Shown one piece after another: positions 15,835 through 24,429 of a stretch of 29,134 bases of DNA. Made by a program: the position numbers and the translations under genes. Position 1 is the stretch's first letter; each line of letters begins with the position of its first letter. The notes beneath the pieces were generated by a model that did not search any database, was not told the DNA's origin, and saw only the letters and a program-made list of their open reading frames with translations. The stretch spans positions 1 through 29,134 of the forward strand of contig CAMBYR010000004.1 of assembly GCA_945872375.1 (NCBI GenBank), written 5' to 3'. This DNA is from an uncultured Blautia sp. Its GTDB lineage: Bacteria > Bacillota > Clostridia > Lachnospirales > Lachnospiraceae.

Positions 15835-16869
15835 CTATACAAAATAATCATATACCAGTGCAGACAGCTCCTGGATTTTCTGCTGTGCTGCCCCGGTATC
15901 CGGAAGATCCTGGGTCATAATGCAAAGGATATAATCTCTTCCTCCCTGTTCACCGGCATATACGATCGCAGCATCGCTTTCCACATCCGAAAGCTCCCCT
16001 GTCTTATTGGCACAGCGCACCCCCTCCGGCAGCCCGGCCGGAATCTTCCAGGTTCTCTGCTGATTCAAAAGAAGCTGCTCCATCTTTTCACTGAATTCCG
16101 TAGAAATACATTCTCTCCTGTATACACGTTCGAGAAATCTTCCGCAGTCATTGACTGACGTATAATTCTCTCCGGGAGGCGGAACATCACGGGAATCCTG
16201 AAGATCCCGGCCCTGACTGGTATCGCCGTAACCTTCTGCGGCGGCAAATGCATTTACCACAGGCATTCCATCCTCATGAATTCCGGAGGGCGTCAGCCTG
16301 CGGACCAATTCATTGGAGGACTCATTATGACTGATGGTGATCATATCCCACAGAAGCTGATTCATCTCCTCCGTCAGTTCCAGTTCTCCCTTATTCACCT
16401 TATCCAAAACAGTTCCCATGATATAAAGCTTGATCAGGCTTGCAGCCTTCATAGGTGCACTTCCAACAGACAGATATTCCCGGCTTTCCAGATCCTCCGC
16501 ATAAACAGACCAAGTTCCCGATGTTCCCTCAAGTGCTGCTTCCACGGAATTTTTCAAATCTGACAGCCCTTCTGCCGGCCCCGGCGTGGGTGTAGGTTCC
16601 GGGGCTTTTGTGGGAACAGGCGTCGCTTCGGGAGCAGACGTCACAGCAGGAGCCGCTGTAACTGCAGGATTTGGCGAAGCTTCTTCCTGTATATCCCGGC
16701 GAGCCGATGTTTCTTCATATCCTGTCTGCGTTTTTTTCAAAAAAATACTGCCCAGAATGATAATGGCTCCCAGGACAAGCACGGCCAGTATCCCGAGAAT
16801 CCCCGTCAGAATCTTTTTTCCTTTTTTCATTTTATCCGGTTTATTCCTTTCATTTTTAACTGTCCTCAT
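15835..16869 (-). CDS. Membrane-anchored class A beta-lactamase-fold serine hydrolase
   Basis: 344 residues: a basic cytoplasmic N-terminus (1-19), one membrane helix (about 20-44), a disordered Pro/Thr/Ala linker (60-98), then an extracellular beta-lactamase2-type domain. Motifs are intact: SLIK with Ser144 and Lys147, SHN (180-182) in the place of SDN, and KTG at 289-291. ENYTSVND (234-241) lies where the omega-loop Glu is expected. It may be a true beta-lactamase, a D,D-peptidase-like enzyme, or a peptidoglycan-fragment binder; resistance should not be assumed. The ATG at 16869 has AGGAG at a long distance; an ATG 13 codons downstream is an alternative. It follows the gene for a large membrane protein with a degenerate domain of the same fold after 28 bases, and is the last gene of the operon. 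Confidence 0.85.
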   Translation of the reverse strand: MRTVKNERNKPDKMKKGKKILTGILGILAVLVLGAIIILGSIFLKKTQTGYEETSARRDIQEEASPNPAVTAAPAVTSAPEATPVPTKAPEPTPTPGPAEGLSDLKNSVEAALEGTSGTWSVYAEDLESREYLSVGSAPMKAASLIKLYIMGTVLDKVNKGELELTEEMNQLLWDMITISHNESSNELVRRLTPSGIHEDGMPVVNAFAAAEGYGDTSQGRDLQDSRDVPPPGENYTSVNDCGRFLERVYRRECISTEFSEKMEQLLLNQQRTWKIPAGLPEGVRCANKTGELSDVESDAAIVYAGEQGGRDYILCIMTQDLPDTGAAQQKIQELSALVYDYFV

Positions 16870-16897
16870 ACGACAGAAAAAGCTCCTGAGAGCTTTT

Positions 16898-19813
16898 TCA
16901 TGCCATCAAAGGTGCAATATAAGAGGTCAGGCTGTTGACCATACTGATAGAATTCTCACTGTTTCCCTGAGAAGTCAGGATCGTGATAATAAAGGTTCTC
17001 TCTCCCGTGGAAAACAGACCGATTTCATTATAATTCTTGTCTGTAACGCCGTTAAAATTCAGGAATACAGAATAATTCTTTCCTACCGGATACATTCCTC
17101 CATTCACCTTATCGGAAGGATCAATGTAGAAATAATTCTCCAGAAAGTTTCTGTCAATCCTGCTGAAGTTATTCTGATAAATGGCATTTACCATGAGTGC
17201 TGCATCCTTGGCACTGATATAATTTTCCAGACTGGAAGATTCCGCCATCAGCATACGCTGTAGATCCACACTGTTGTAACCATAATCATGGCAGACCTGA
17301 TTAATATGGTCAAGTCCCAGATAATCGATCAGCGAATTCATGGCATTATTATCACTGTATTTCATCACATCCTGCAGAAGATCGATCATCGTATAAGGCA
17401 TACCATCCTGCTTCTGGGTGCTTCCTCTTCCACCGGCAAAGGTAACCCGGTAAGTAACCATTTCTCCCACATCATGGATTCCATTCTGCGCATCACAGGC
17501 AATGGTATACATGATCGGAATGGCAATCAGTGCCGAAGCCGGAACTCGTTCATCAGAATTCTCCACTCCGTATTCCTGTCCATCCGTCACATCCAGCACA
17601 TATACCGCACGTTTTGCCGCATTGGCATTCAGATACTGTGCCATCTGATCCTGCACCAGTCTGGTTCCGCCTGTGAGAAGTGCAGACTGCTGATCTCTGG
17701 TAACCATTCCATCCCAGGAAACTACGCCTGCCTGGGGAATCATTTCCTCGGAATACACTTCCTCCGAAACAAGCTCTTCTGAAATCACACTTTCGTCCAC
17801 GGAAATGCCGCTTCCGCCTATCGGGAATGCCACCTGATCATTATTCATACCATAAATTCCCACCTCTGAGATACAGGTATCACTGGTGGATGTTCCCTGA
17901 TAAGTTTCAAAAATCATGATCTCAACGGAATCCGCGTAGATAGCCGGAGATACTTTCATGACATATTCTTTCTGTATATCAGAAAAATAGCAGAGTGTTT
18001 CCATTCCTCCCATCCGGACAACCAGTGCGTAAGGACGTCCGTTTTCGGCATAACTGGTTTCACTTCTCCAGTTTCCAAGCTTAAAGGTCATATACTGTAC
18101 CAGATAAGCGCGATCAAACGTGAGCGTAATGGATTCTCCCTCGCCATTTCCAACCACGCCTTCCTGCCAGGAGGTTGCCGGGTTATGATCCACCGCAGCG
18201 TTGGCAGAATAATCCTGCCCGGAACTGCTTCCAAGGAAGCTGCTCTGAGAGGTCATTGCAATTCCCACTTCCGGAACCTGACTTAAATCCACCTCAAAAT
18301 CTTCTTCCAGAGCAAAATCCTGGATGACCGTTCCTGTTCCAAAAGAAGTATTCTTTTCTGTCACCGTATTCTGATTGGCAAGTTCATAGCTTCCCATGAT
18401 CATCTTCTGCTGGCGATAGGTACTGCCCTGATAGGAAGTAAACAGGATACAGAACAAAAGAGCCGCAAGCCGCAAAAACTTCCCGGCTAGGGAGACTGTT
18501 TTTCTGACTGTTCCCGTATCAGACGGCTTCGATGATTCCGTCAAAACTCCGGAATAATTCGTCACGGAAATACTGCCCTTTCCCTTTTTGGACACCAGAT
18601 AATCCCGGAAGGATTTTTCCAGTCCGTTGATCTTTTCCGGCACTTCCTTTTCCAGAATCCGAAGGGCCTTTTCCGATTTTTTCGGTGTTCCCGTACTTTT
18701 TTTGCATTTCTGTATTCTTCGGATCGTACCCAGAATGCTGAACAAAAGCAGCAGCATAACAATTGCTGCCACGGTAAAAACAGCACTCTCCTGAAGATAT
18801 GTCCGGCCCTCTCCATAGGGATATTGCCGGAACATCTCCCAGCTTTCCTGCTTATTCTGCATAAGCCACTGGAAAAATGGTCTGAAATCCACATTGACAA
18901 CATAGTCTTTCAGACTATAAATACAATATCCGATGAAGATCAGTGAAAAAAGCACAAATCTTCTTCCCTTTTTGATCATATTTTCTGCCACAGAAGCGTT
19001 CCCGGACGGTGCAGCGCTGAAACGGCTCTTCATTTTATTGGCCTGATCCAGAATCACATTCTTTTTCTTTTCCCAGGATCTCAGGATTTCATCGGCACTC
19101 ATGCCGGAATACTCACTGACAAATCCCACAGGCATCGGCATATCACCGGACACCACAAAATAAAGAGCAAGAGCATCTGCTGTAAACAGGGGGGGCTTAT
19201 CGTTCTTTTCCAGAATCACCCCGTATTCATAAGGGTTATTCTGAAACTGCCTGGTAAGATCCTTGTATTTTGTAATAATTTCCTGTCTGTTTTTTCCTGC
19301 ATTGGAAAACAGCTTCCGAAGATCCTTCAAAGCATCTTTTCCGCCGTTCCAGGAATATTCCTCCTGATGATTTAAAAACCATCGGATATGATCCAGCCGG
19401 GAAACAGCATCCGAAAAGCCGGATCCCTGTTTTGTCTCATAGGGAATCTGGCCTCCGCTGCTGTAATCCGGGCGGAGAGAGACTTTCATTCCAAGAGCTG
19501 CCGCCAGATTTTCCGTCAGTTCAATGGCTTCCTCTTCCCCAAGCCCCTTTGCTTTCAAAGCTGCGATGGCCTTTTTTCCATTTTCCTTTGCTGTTTTTTT
19601 ATCATTTGTACCCGACTGCAAAAGATCAGGAACGCCTGCGTCCAGAGCTGCTTCCAGAAGCTTCGCCTCATGGGGCAGCTTTGGAGCCATGTCCAGAAGA
19701 CACCCCAATGCCCTGCGCTTTTCCCGGAAAATCTCTTTTCCGTAAAGCTGCACCATGGCCTCATAGGCTTTCCCGATTTCACTGGCCGCATCGATCTGCG
19801 GAATCGTACTCAT
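16898..19813 (-). CDS. Three-pass membrane protein with discoidin-like and degenerate beta-lactamase ectodomains
   Basis: 971 residues. From the N-terminus: a cytosolic helical module (about 10-115) of a type I recall from other multidomain signalling proteins (AYEAMVQLYGKEIF ... LLEAALDAGVPDLL ... LAAALGMKV), a further cytosolic region to about 285, TM1 (about 286-303), a short outer loop, TM2 (345-363), a basic cytosolic loop, TM3 (448-462), then an outer part with a discoidin-like domain (about 520-656; AVDHNPATSWQEGVVGNGEGE, similar to the NADase-type glycan-binding domain), an acidic linker with repeated SEE, and a beta-lactamase fold (about 730-966). In the last, SDN remains (820-822) but the SxxK site reads ALIA and KTG is not found, so it is probably a non-catalytic binder. 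The ATG at 19813 is preferred over the GTG at 19825 because GGAGGT fits it; it sits 1 base after the upstream stop. Likely a transmembrane sensor (inference). Confidence 0.82.
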   Translation of the reverse strand: MSTIPQIDAASEIGKAYEAMVQLYGKEIFREKRRALGCLLDMAPKLPHEAKLLEAALDAGVPDLLQSGTNDKKTAKENGKKAIAALKAKGLGEEEAIELTENLAAALGMKVSLRPDYSSGGQIPYETKQGSGFSDAVSRLDHIRWFLNHQEEYSWNGGKDALKDLRKLFSNAGKNRQEIITKYKDLTRQFQNNPYEYGVILEKNDKPPLFTADALALYFVVSGDMPMPVGFVSEYSGMSADEILRSWEKKKNVILDQANKMKSRFSAAPSGNASVAENMIKKGRRFVLFSLIFIGYCIYSLKDYVVNVDFRPFFQWLMQNKQESWEMFRQYPYGEGRTYLQESAVFTVAAIVMLLLLFSILGTIRRIQKCKKSTGTPKKSEKALRILEKEVPEKINGLEKSFRDYLVSKKGKGSISVTNYSGVLTESSKPSDTGTVRKTVSLAGKFLRLAALLFCILFTSYQGSTYRQQKMIMGSYELANQNTVTEKNTSFGTGTVIQDFALEEDFEVDLSQVPEVGIAMTSQSSFLGSSSGQDYSANAAVDHNPATSWQEGVVGNGEGESITLTFDRAYLVQYMTFKLGNWRSETSYAENGRPYALVVRMGGMETLCYFSDIQKEYVMKVSPAIYADSVEIMIFETYQGTSTSDTCISEVGIYGMNNDQVAFPIGGSGISVDESVISEELVSEEVYSEEMIPQAGVVSWDGMVTRDQQSALLTGGTRLVQDQMAQYLNANAAKRAVYVLDVTDGQEYGVENSDERVPASALIAIPIMYTIACDAQNGIHDVGEMVTYRVTFAGGRGSTQKQDGMPYTMIDLLQDVMKYSDNNAMNSLIDYLGLDHINQVCHDYGYNSVDLQRMLMAESSSLENYISAKDAALMVNAIYQNNFSRIDRNFLENYFYIDPSDKVNGGMYPVGKNYSVFLNFNGVTDKNYNEIGLFSTGERTFIITILTSQGNSENSISMVNSLTSYIAPLMA

Positions 19814-19814
19814 A

Positions 19815-20165
19815 TCAGTAACCACCTCCGGTTACATCCAGAGAATCTGCGGCGCGAACTCCTGCAGATTTACCACACCATTTGCACACGGTTGTTGTCT
19901 CACCGTTCCAGCAATTCAGCTTTCCGCAGGTGCTGCATACAAAAAATCCCTCTGTACCACAGTACGGGCATCCGGGATAGTCTTCCGTAGACTGAAAGCT
20001 TCCATGAATCTGAACTTTATCAAAGCCTTCTTTTGTGGCAAGCTCTTCCTTGATAGGGAATGCCCAGGTCCGGATCCAGTCACCGTTTCGCTCCTCCACC
20101 CGCATGCCGTATAATTCTCGTTCTGTTCTGCATTTCGCCAGAATCACATTCGCCTTTACACGCAT
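19815..20165 (-). CDS. Stand-alone TerY-C-type zinc ribbon protein
   Basis: 116 residues with seven Cys in the C-terminal half: CPYC (66, 69), CSTC (77, 80), Cys85 in KLNCWNG, and CKWC (94, 97), enough for a double zinc ribbon. The preceding half (RTWAFPIKEELATKEGFDK, then EDYPGCPYCG) resembles the metal-binding domain found at the C-terminus of TerY proteins (TerY_C family, from memory). In classic TerY the vWA domain and this ribbon are one protein; here the ribbon is a separate gene in an operon with three vWA genes. AAGGAGTAAAAA precedes the ATG, and the PP2C gene ends 3 bases upstream. It is probably an adaptor for protein-protein contact. Confidence 0.75.
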   Translation of the reverse strand: MRVKANVILAKCRTERELYGMRVEERNGDWIRTWAFPIKEELATKEGFDKVQIHGSFQSTEDYPGCPYCGTEGFFVCSTCGKLNCWNGETTTVCKWCGKSAGVRAADSLDVTGGGY

Positions 20166-20168
20166 TTT

Positions 20169-21647
20169 TTACTCCTTCACTTCCTCTTCATTATCCGTCG
20201 GTACCTCTTCCGATTCTTCCTGAACAGTCTCCTGCGGCTGCACGAAAGGAATCTTCTCAGGCAAAAGCTCTTCCTCCAGATCTTCATATGGGAAAAACGG
20301 ATCGTCTTTTTCCGCATCCCCATACACAAACTGCTCCTCATATTCAGAGTCATCCAGCAGAGAACTCAGCTTTTTCTGTGTCTTCTCTATAATTTTCGCC
20401 CCCATGATGGTACCTGTTTTCAAAATGGTTTCTATGGATTTTTCCACAGGTTTCTCCATATTCTGCACTTCCTCACGAAGAGAGCGAATTCTCTTTTCTG
20501 ATTCCTGGAACTCTCTGGATTTTTCTTCCATCCGGTTGTCCAGATCAGAACGACGCTTCTGTGCCTCTTCCATGCTCCTCTGGGCTTCTGCACGCAGCCG
20601 TTCTGCTTCCTCCAGTTTTTTCTGAGCTTCTTTCTCCTTCCGGTCAATCTTCTTCTGGATTTCCCGGTAATGCTTCTTTTTCTTTTCCATCTCCGCCAGC
20701 TCGTCCTTCAGGATCTGCTGTCTTCTGCGTTCCTGCTGTTCCTGGAATTTCTTCCTCTCCAGAGCCTCCTGCTCCTCACGGACTTTTTTCCGTGCACGGC
20801 TCTCAGCGATCACCTGCTTCAGGAGCTCCATACTGTCTGCAATTCTGCCCGATTCAAAAATCACACTGATGGAAATATCATCTCCGCTGCCCTGGCTGGT
20901 GCGTTTGTTCAGATTCTTCAAAAGACTTACCTGACAATTTTCCACATTATTCAGCATTGGTGCCAGAAGTACATGATAATCCAGGAAATCCTCTTCGCAT
21001 CCAAAGGATTTGATCAGACCATCGGTAGATACACACATAGCCAGAGGTTTCCCCTCGGCAAAAAAACTCTCCACCGCATCGATCGAATTTTTAGAGCAGA
21101 TGGACGAAGTATAATTCGCCCTGCTGTTCTTATCTTCAATGGGAATTCCGGCAGTTCCCTTTTCGTCAATCACCACAAAACCGCCGTCACCCACAAGCAT
21201 TCCATAATAATAATCCTCAGCCAGTACCGCAATCAGCACGGTACTGCCATAATAGGTAAAAAGACTGCTTTCATCCGCACCGGCCATACGCAGGATTTCT
21301 TTTTCCTTTTCCGTCAGTGGATTGGCATCATGATAATCTTCAATCGCAGCCGTCCATGAAGCCAGAAAATGTTCACTCATTTTTCGAAGTACATACCCGG
21401 AATTCTCCCGAATCTTTCGGGAAAACCGGTCATAATCTTCCATATATTGGCTTACTGTGCCAATGGCGCACTGGACAGCCTTTTTTGACCCGATATCACT
21501 TCGGATATATTTGGCACTTCCATGCCCGTCTGCGGCCACTGCAATACCATAATGCTCAGATGCTTTATAGTCTGCAGCATCCTGACAGATCATGCCTTTT
21601 TTGATATGGTCTGCCCCCTGCACCACACATTGTATTCCCTGAAACAT
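20169..21647 (-). CDS. PP2C-type Ser/Thr phosphatase with long coiled-coil tail
   Basis: 492 residues. The N-terminal 265 form a PP2C domain with metal-binding motifs in order: ADGHGS (Asp40), LVGDGGFVV, CVSTDGL and GSGDDISISVI. The initial CQDAADY corresponds to the conserved QDA/QDR segment. Residues about 270-415 are a highly charged coiled coil (many E, K, R, Q; for example KKHYREIQKKIDRKEKEAQ), and the last 60 are acidic and Pro-containing, likely disordered. It should dephosphorylate Ser/Thr on partners of the two kinases encoded upstream. The coiled coil probably gives oligomerisation or docking. AAAGGAGG precedes the ATG, 14 bases after the vWA stop codon. It is the phosphatase member of the TerY-P triad. 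Confidence 0.9.
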   Translation of the reverse strand: MFQGIQCVVQGADHIKKGMICQDAADYKASEHYGIAVAADGHGSAKYIRSDIGSKKAVQCAIGTVSQYMEDYDRFSRKIRENSGYVLRKMSEHFLASWTAAIEDYHDANPLTEKEKEILRMAGADESSLFTYYGSTVLIAVLAEDYYYGMLVGDGGFVVIDEKGTAGIPIEDKNSRANYTSSICSKNSIDAVESFFAEGKPLAMCVSTDGLIKSFGCEEDFLDYHVLLAPMLNNVENCQVSLLKNLNKRTSQGSGDDISISVIFESGRIADSMELLKQVIAESRARKKVREEQEALERKKFQEQQERRRQQILKDELAEMEKKKKHYREIQKKIDRKEKEAQKKLEEAERLRAEAQRSMEEAQKRRSDLDNRMEEKSREFQESEKRIRSLREEVQNMEKPVEKSIETILKTGTIMGAKIIEKTQKKLSSLLDDSEYEEQFVYGDAEKDDPFFPYEDLEEELLPEKIPFVQPQETVQEESEEVPTDNEEEVKE

Positions 21648-21661
21648 CCTTCCGCCTCCTT

Positions 21662-22489
21662 TTACCAGCCTTCATCCACATCGAAAGAATAATCTCCTGA
21701 CTCCGACATAATGTCCGCTTTCAGATCTTTCAGTGCTTCCCGCATCTGCTCCTGTTTGCTGCCTTCCACACTGGATTCATCCAACTCTCCGTTGCTCTCT
21801 CCCACCGGCATGCTCTTGCTTCCGATCTGGGAAGAAGTCACGGAAATCGCTCTCACAAGAGCAGTCATTTCCTTCAGATTGTTTGCTTTTACCACAAATT
21901 CTCTGTCGCCGGTAAATTCTTCCAGCACGTCCATATCCACACCGTTTCCAAGAGCAAGAGCGATTTTGATACCGTGCTTAAACCAATTATTGGAACGAAG
22001 AGCCGTAATTCCGGCCTTATAGTTGTCTGTCGGACAGCCGTCCGTGATCAGAAATACCACCGGGGCATAGGACAGAGACGGGGACTGCAGGAAAGACTTC
22101 CTGGACATTTTCTGGTTCAGTTCCAGAAGTGCAGCTCCAAGGTCGGTCACACCCTCTGCTTCCAGATCCCTCCATCTCTGATATTCTTCCAGAATCATGG
22201 GTTCCGGTGTGATCCACTCAAAGCCGGAACCAAAGGCAAGAACAGCCACTTTGATCTCGGTGGTGCTTTCTCCCACACCGATCAGCTCCGGCAGCACATC
22301 CCTCATAACCTGATTCATGGTATTGATTCGTTCTCCGCGCATACTGGCAGACACATCGATTACAAAAAACAGCACCATGCTTTTTTTGGCAGGAGCCATG
22401 GCCTCAAGGGGATCATCATTTTCTGCCTGAACCTCTTCACAGAAGTCATCAAATTCCACATCTTCAAAATTTAAATTCATTTCTGACAT
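21662..22489 (-). CDS. vWA-domain protein 3 (TerY-like)
   Basis: 275 residues. A von Willebrand A domain (about 38-220) has an intact MIDAS: DVSAS (Asp45, Ser47, Ser49), the Thr of GVTDLGAAL, and ITDGCPTD. An acidic N-terminal tail starts MSEMNLNFEDVEFDDF. After the domain come SSQIGSKSM, an acidic linker and a C-terminal FDVDEGW. The same N-terminal, SSQIGSKSM and DEGW elements are found in vWA protein 1 of the operon, so the two are close paralogues. It is cytosolic (no signal peptide). It is probably a metal-dependent protein-binding module whose state is set by the neighbouring kinases and PP2C. The RBS is AGGAAAAACG, weaker than its neighbours. Confidence 0.88.
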   Translation of the reverse strand: MSEMNLNFEDVEFDDFCEEVQAENDDPLEAMAPAKKSMVLFFVIDVSASMRGERINTMNQVMRDVLPELIGVGESTTEIKVAVLAFGSGFEWITPEPMILEEYQRWRDLEAEGVTDLGAALLELNQKMSRKSFLQSPSLSYAPVVFLITDGCPTDNYKAGITALRSNNWFKHGIKIALALGNGVDMDVLEEFTGDREFVVKANNLKEMTALVRAISVTSSQIGSKSMPVGESNGELDESSVEGSKQEQMREALKDLKADIMSESGDYSFDVDEGW

Positions 22490-22539
22490 CGTTTTTCCTG
22501 TACTCCGCCTGATAAAGCGGGGCCTTATCTCCTTCCAAA

Positions 22540-23166
22540 TTAATTTCTCGCAATCTCAAGAATCCGTTTCTGTGCTTTGCTCTTTTCATTGCTTTTCAGA
22601 TTCAGAACATTTTCCCTGTTCCCTGTAAAAGCGGTCAGAACATCCATATCCCGGAACTCGGAAAAATTCACAGCAATCCGTTTTCCATTCCGGAAAATGG
22701 GACTTTCCTGCAGAAATTTCAGCCCGTCCTCACATTGATCCGTGGCCATCCCATCGGAAAACAGAACAAACACGCCTTCTGTTCCATTCTTTCCGGATGG
22801 ACACCATTCCTTCTGCCGAAGCTTTTTCCCCAGTTCTCTGGCCGCATCGCCCAGATGGGAAAGGGCGGAAACATGAAGCCTCTGCCAGCCTCCGTAATCC
22901 TTAAATTCCACAGGCGGTTCGCACATCCAGGTAACCTCTTTTCCATAAGTCAGGACAGCGATCCGCTTATAATCCTTATCTTTTTCCAGATCAGAAAGAA
23001 CCTCCTCCATAATGGAGTTGACAGAACCGATGGTGGTTCCTTCCATGCTTCCGGAACAGTCCACGATAAACACCAGAAGACGAACCTTTTCCGCCACCTC
23101 TCCAAGTACATCGTCAAACATGGATTCATCCCAGCCGCTGCCATCCAGATTCATCATATCATCCAT
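22540..23166 (-). CDS. vWA-domain protein 2 (short TerY-like)
   Basis: 208 residues, the smallest of three vWA proteins. MIDAS residues: DCSGS (Asp36, Ser38, Ser40) and FSDGMATD. The Thr position (LSHLGDAARELG) has Ser/His instead. It shares a short N-terminal element with the others (MNLDGSGWDESMFDDV) but ends directly after the domain and lacks the SSQIGSKSM segment and the DEGW tail. The start at 23166 is supported by GGGAGGACAGATCAA and overlaps the end of the kinase-like gene by 8 bases, a sign of translational coupling; the frame is open to 23256, but that part lies inside the upstream gene. The overlap suggests it works with that kinase-like protein. Confidence 0.85.
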   Translation of the reverse strand: MDDMMNLDGSGWDESMFDDVLGEVAEKVRLLVFIVDCSGSMEGTTIGSVNSIMEEVLSDLEKDKDYKRIAVLTYGKEVTWMCEPPVEFKDYGGWQRLHVSALSHLGDAARELGKKLRQKEWCPSGKNGTEGVFVLFSDGMATDQCEDGLKFLQESPIFRNGKRIAVNFSEFRDMDVLTAFTGNRENVLNLKSNEKSKAQKRILEIARN

Positions 23167-24409
23167 TTGATCTGTCCTCCCTGATCTTCCAGATATTTTT
23201 TCCGTCAAAACAGATCTCCAGGCCGCGCCACAGCGGAATTCCGCCTCCGGGGGCAATCTGACGCTCTGTTCCGTCCGGATTTTTTCCTGTCCAGGGCAGG
23301 CTGGTCATATTCTTGATTCCAAATAATCCTTTTTTCTGTTTATTTTCTACTACCATACCTACTACCGTATTATTTTCCGTGTCTTCTCCATCGATCTGCC
23401 AGCGGAAAATCTTTGCTCCGCTGCTGAGATAGATCCGGCTGTCTTCGCATTCAAATACATAGTAGTTTTCTCCGCATCGCGGGCAGCGATAATTTCCATT
23501 CGCCGTTTTCTGAAAACTCTCCGCAAATCCCTTATATCCGCAGGAACAGCTCAGATAATCTGTTTTCAGACGGTTCAAAACCTCCTGCCACTTCCGGATA
23601 TCCATTCTTTTTTCCGGCTCTTTTCCATCTGTAAAAGCTTTGGTAAATGCCTCCCCAAGCTCCCTGGGATACATGCCCCAGTATTTGATCAGACGATCCT
23701 GCACCCCATGTACCGGATGGTTCACACAGGAATCCTCTTCCATCGTAAATACACCGTGCTCTGCCATCCAGAGGTATTCCTCTCGTTCATCCAGAAATGT
23801 CTGCCTCATGGATGCGGCACCGCGCATGGGACTTCCACTGTGGAAAAACAGCTCGTAAAGCATCACTGCCAGTGTCCAGAGTTCCGTGGCTTCCGAATAT
23901 TCCTCCGTTTTCTTCAAAATAAGCTCCGGTGCCCGGTATTCCTGATATAACTCCTTTTCCGTCAGCGGCTCCGTCACCCGTTTCATCCCATAAATATCCA
24001 GAAACAAAAGATTTCCTGTCTGCACATGAAAGTAAATATTTTTCCGGAGATCTCCCAGATAAAACATTCCTTCTTTCCACATCACAGCTTCCAGCTTTAC
24101 CAGCTTCCAGGCAGCTTCTATGATAGCCGAAAAATCCGCAAAACGAACGACGGCTTTTTTTCCATCCTTTTCATACCGTTTCTCTGAAGCATAATCCTCA
24201 AAGCTTTTATATTCTTCCGGAATATTTTTATAAAAACACATCACACCATCGTCCGTATCATCCATTCTGTCCGGCTGGATCATTCGGATTCCCGACGATT
24301 TCAATGCTTCATTCATCGCCTCAAAGCTTCTCAGCCACAATTTCTGGGCTTCCATATTCTCTTCCCCGCTTTGCCAGGGATGTCTGTCCTGTTTTAACGT
24401 AAGTTCCAT
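23159..24409 (-). CDS. Kinase-like protein (probable pseudokinase) with zinc ribbon and FHA-like tail
   Basis: 416 residues. The C-lobe of a protein kinase is recognisable: GDLRKNIYF (Asp120, Asn124) for the catalytic loop, FLDIYG (Asp138) in the DFG position, YRAPEL, and LWTLAVMLYELFF. The first 110 residues are short and show no glycine-rich loop and no clear ATP-binding Lys, so ATP binding is doubtful. After the kinase fold come a zinc ribbon (CSC at 288-290, CPRC at 309-312) and a beta-rich module of about 75 residues (NKQKKGLFGIKNMTSLPW ... APGGGIPLWRGLEICF) that looks FHA-like and is shared with the kinase encoded just upstream. GGGAGCAGTGT precedes the ATG. Its 3' end overlaps vWA gene 2. 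Confidence 0.78.
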   Translation of the reverse strand: MELTLKQDRHPWQSGEENMEAQKLWLRSFEAMNEALKSSGIRMIQPDRMDDTDDGVMCFYKNIPEEYKSFEDYASEKRYEKDGKKAVVRFADFSAIIEAAWKLVKLEAVMWKEGMFYLGDLRKNIYFHVQTGNLLFLDIYGMKRVTEPLTEKELYQEYRAPELILKKTEEYSEATELWTLAVMLYELFFHSGSPMRGAASMRQTFLDEREEYLWMAEHGVFTMEEDSCVNHPVHGVQDRLIKYWGMYPRELGEAFTKAFTDGKEPEKRMDIRKWQEVLNRLKTDYLSCSCGYKGFAESFQKTANGNYRCPRCGENYYVFECEDSRIYLSSGAKIFRWQIDGEDTENNTVVGMVVENKQKKGLFGIKNMTSLPWTGKNPDGTERQIAPGGGIPLWRGLEICFDGKNIWKIREDRSNG

Positions 24410-24429
24410 ACACTGCTCCCGTTTTTTCT

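Noticed and set aside
19814..19825. GTG start at 19825 for the large membrane protein
   Set aside because: The GGAGGT site overlaps this codon's surroundings and is correctly spaced only for the ATG at 19813.
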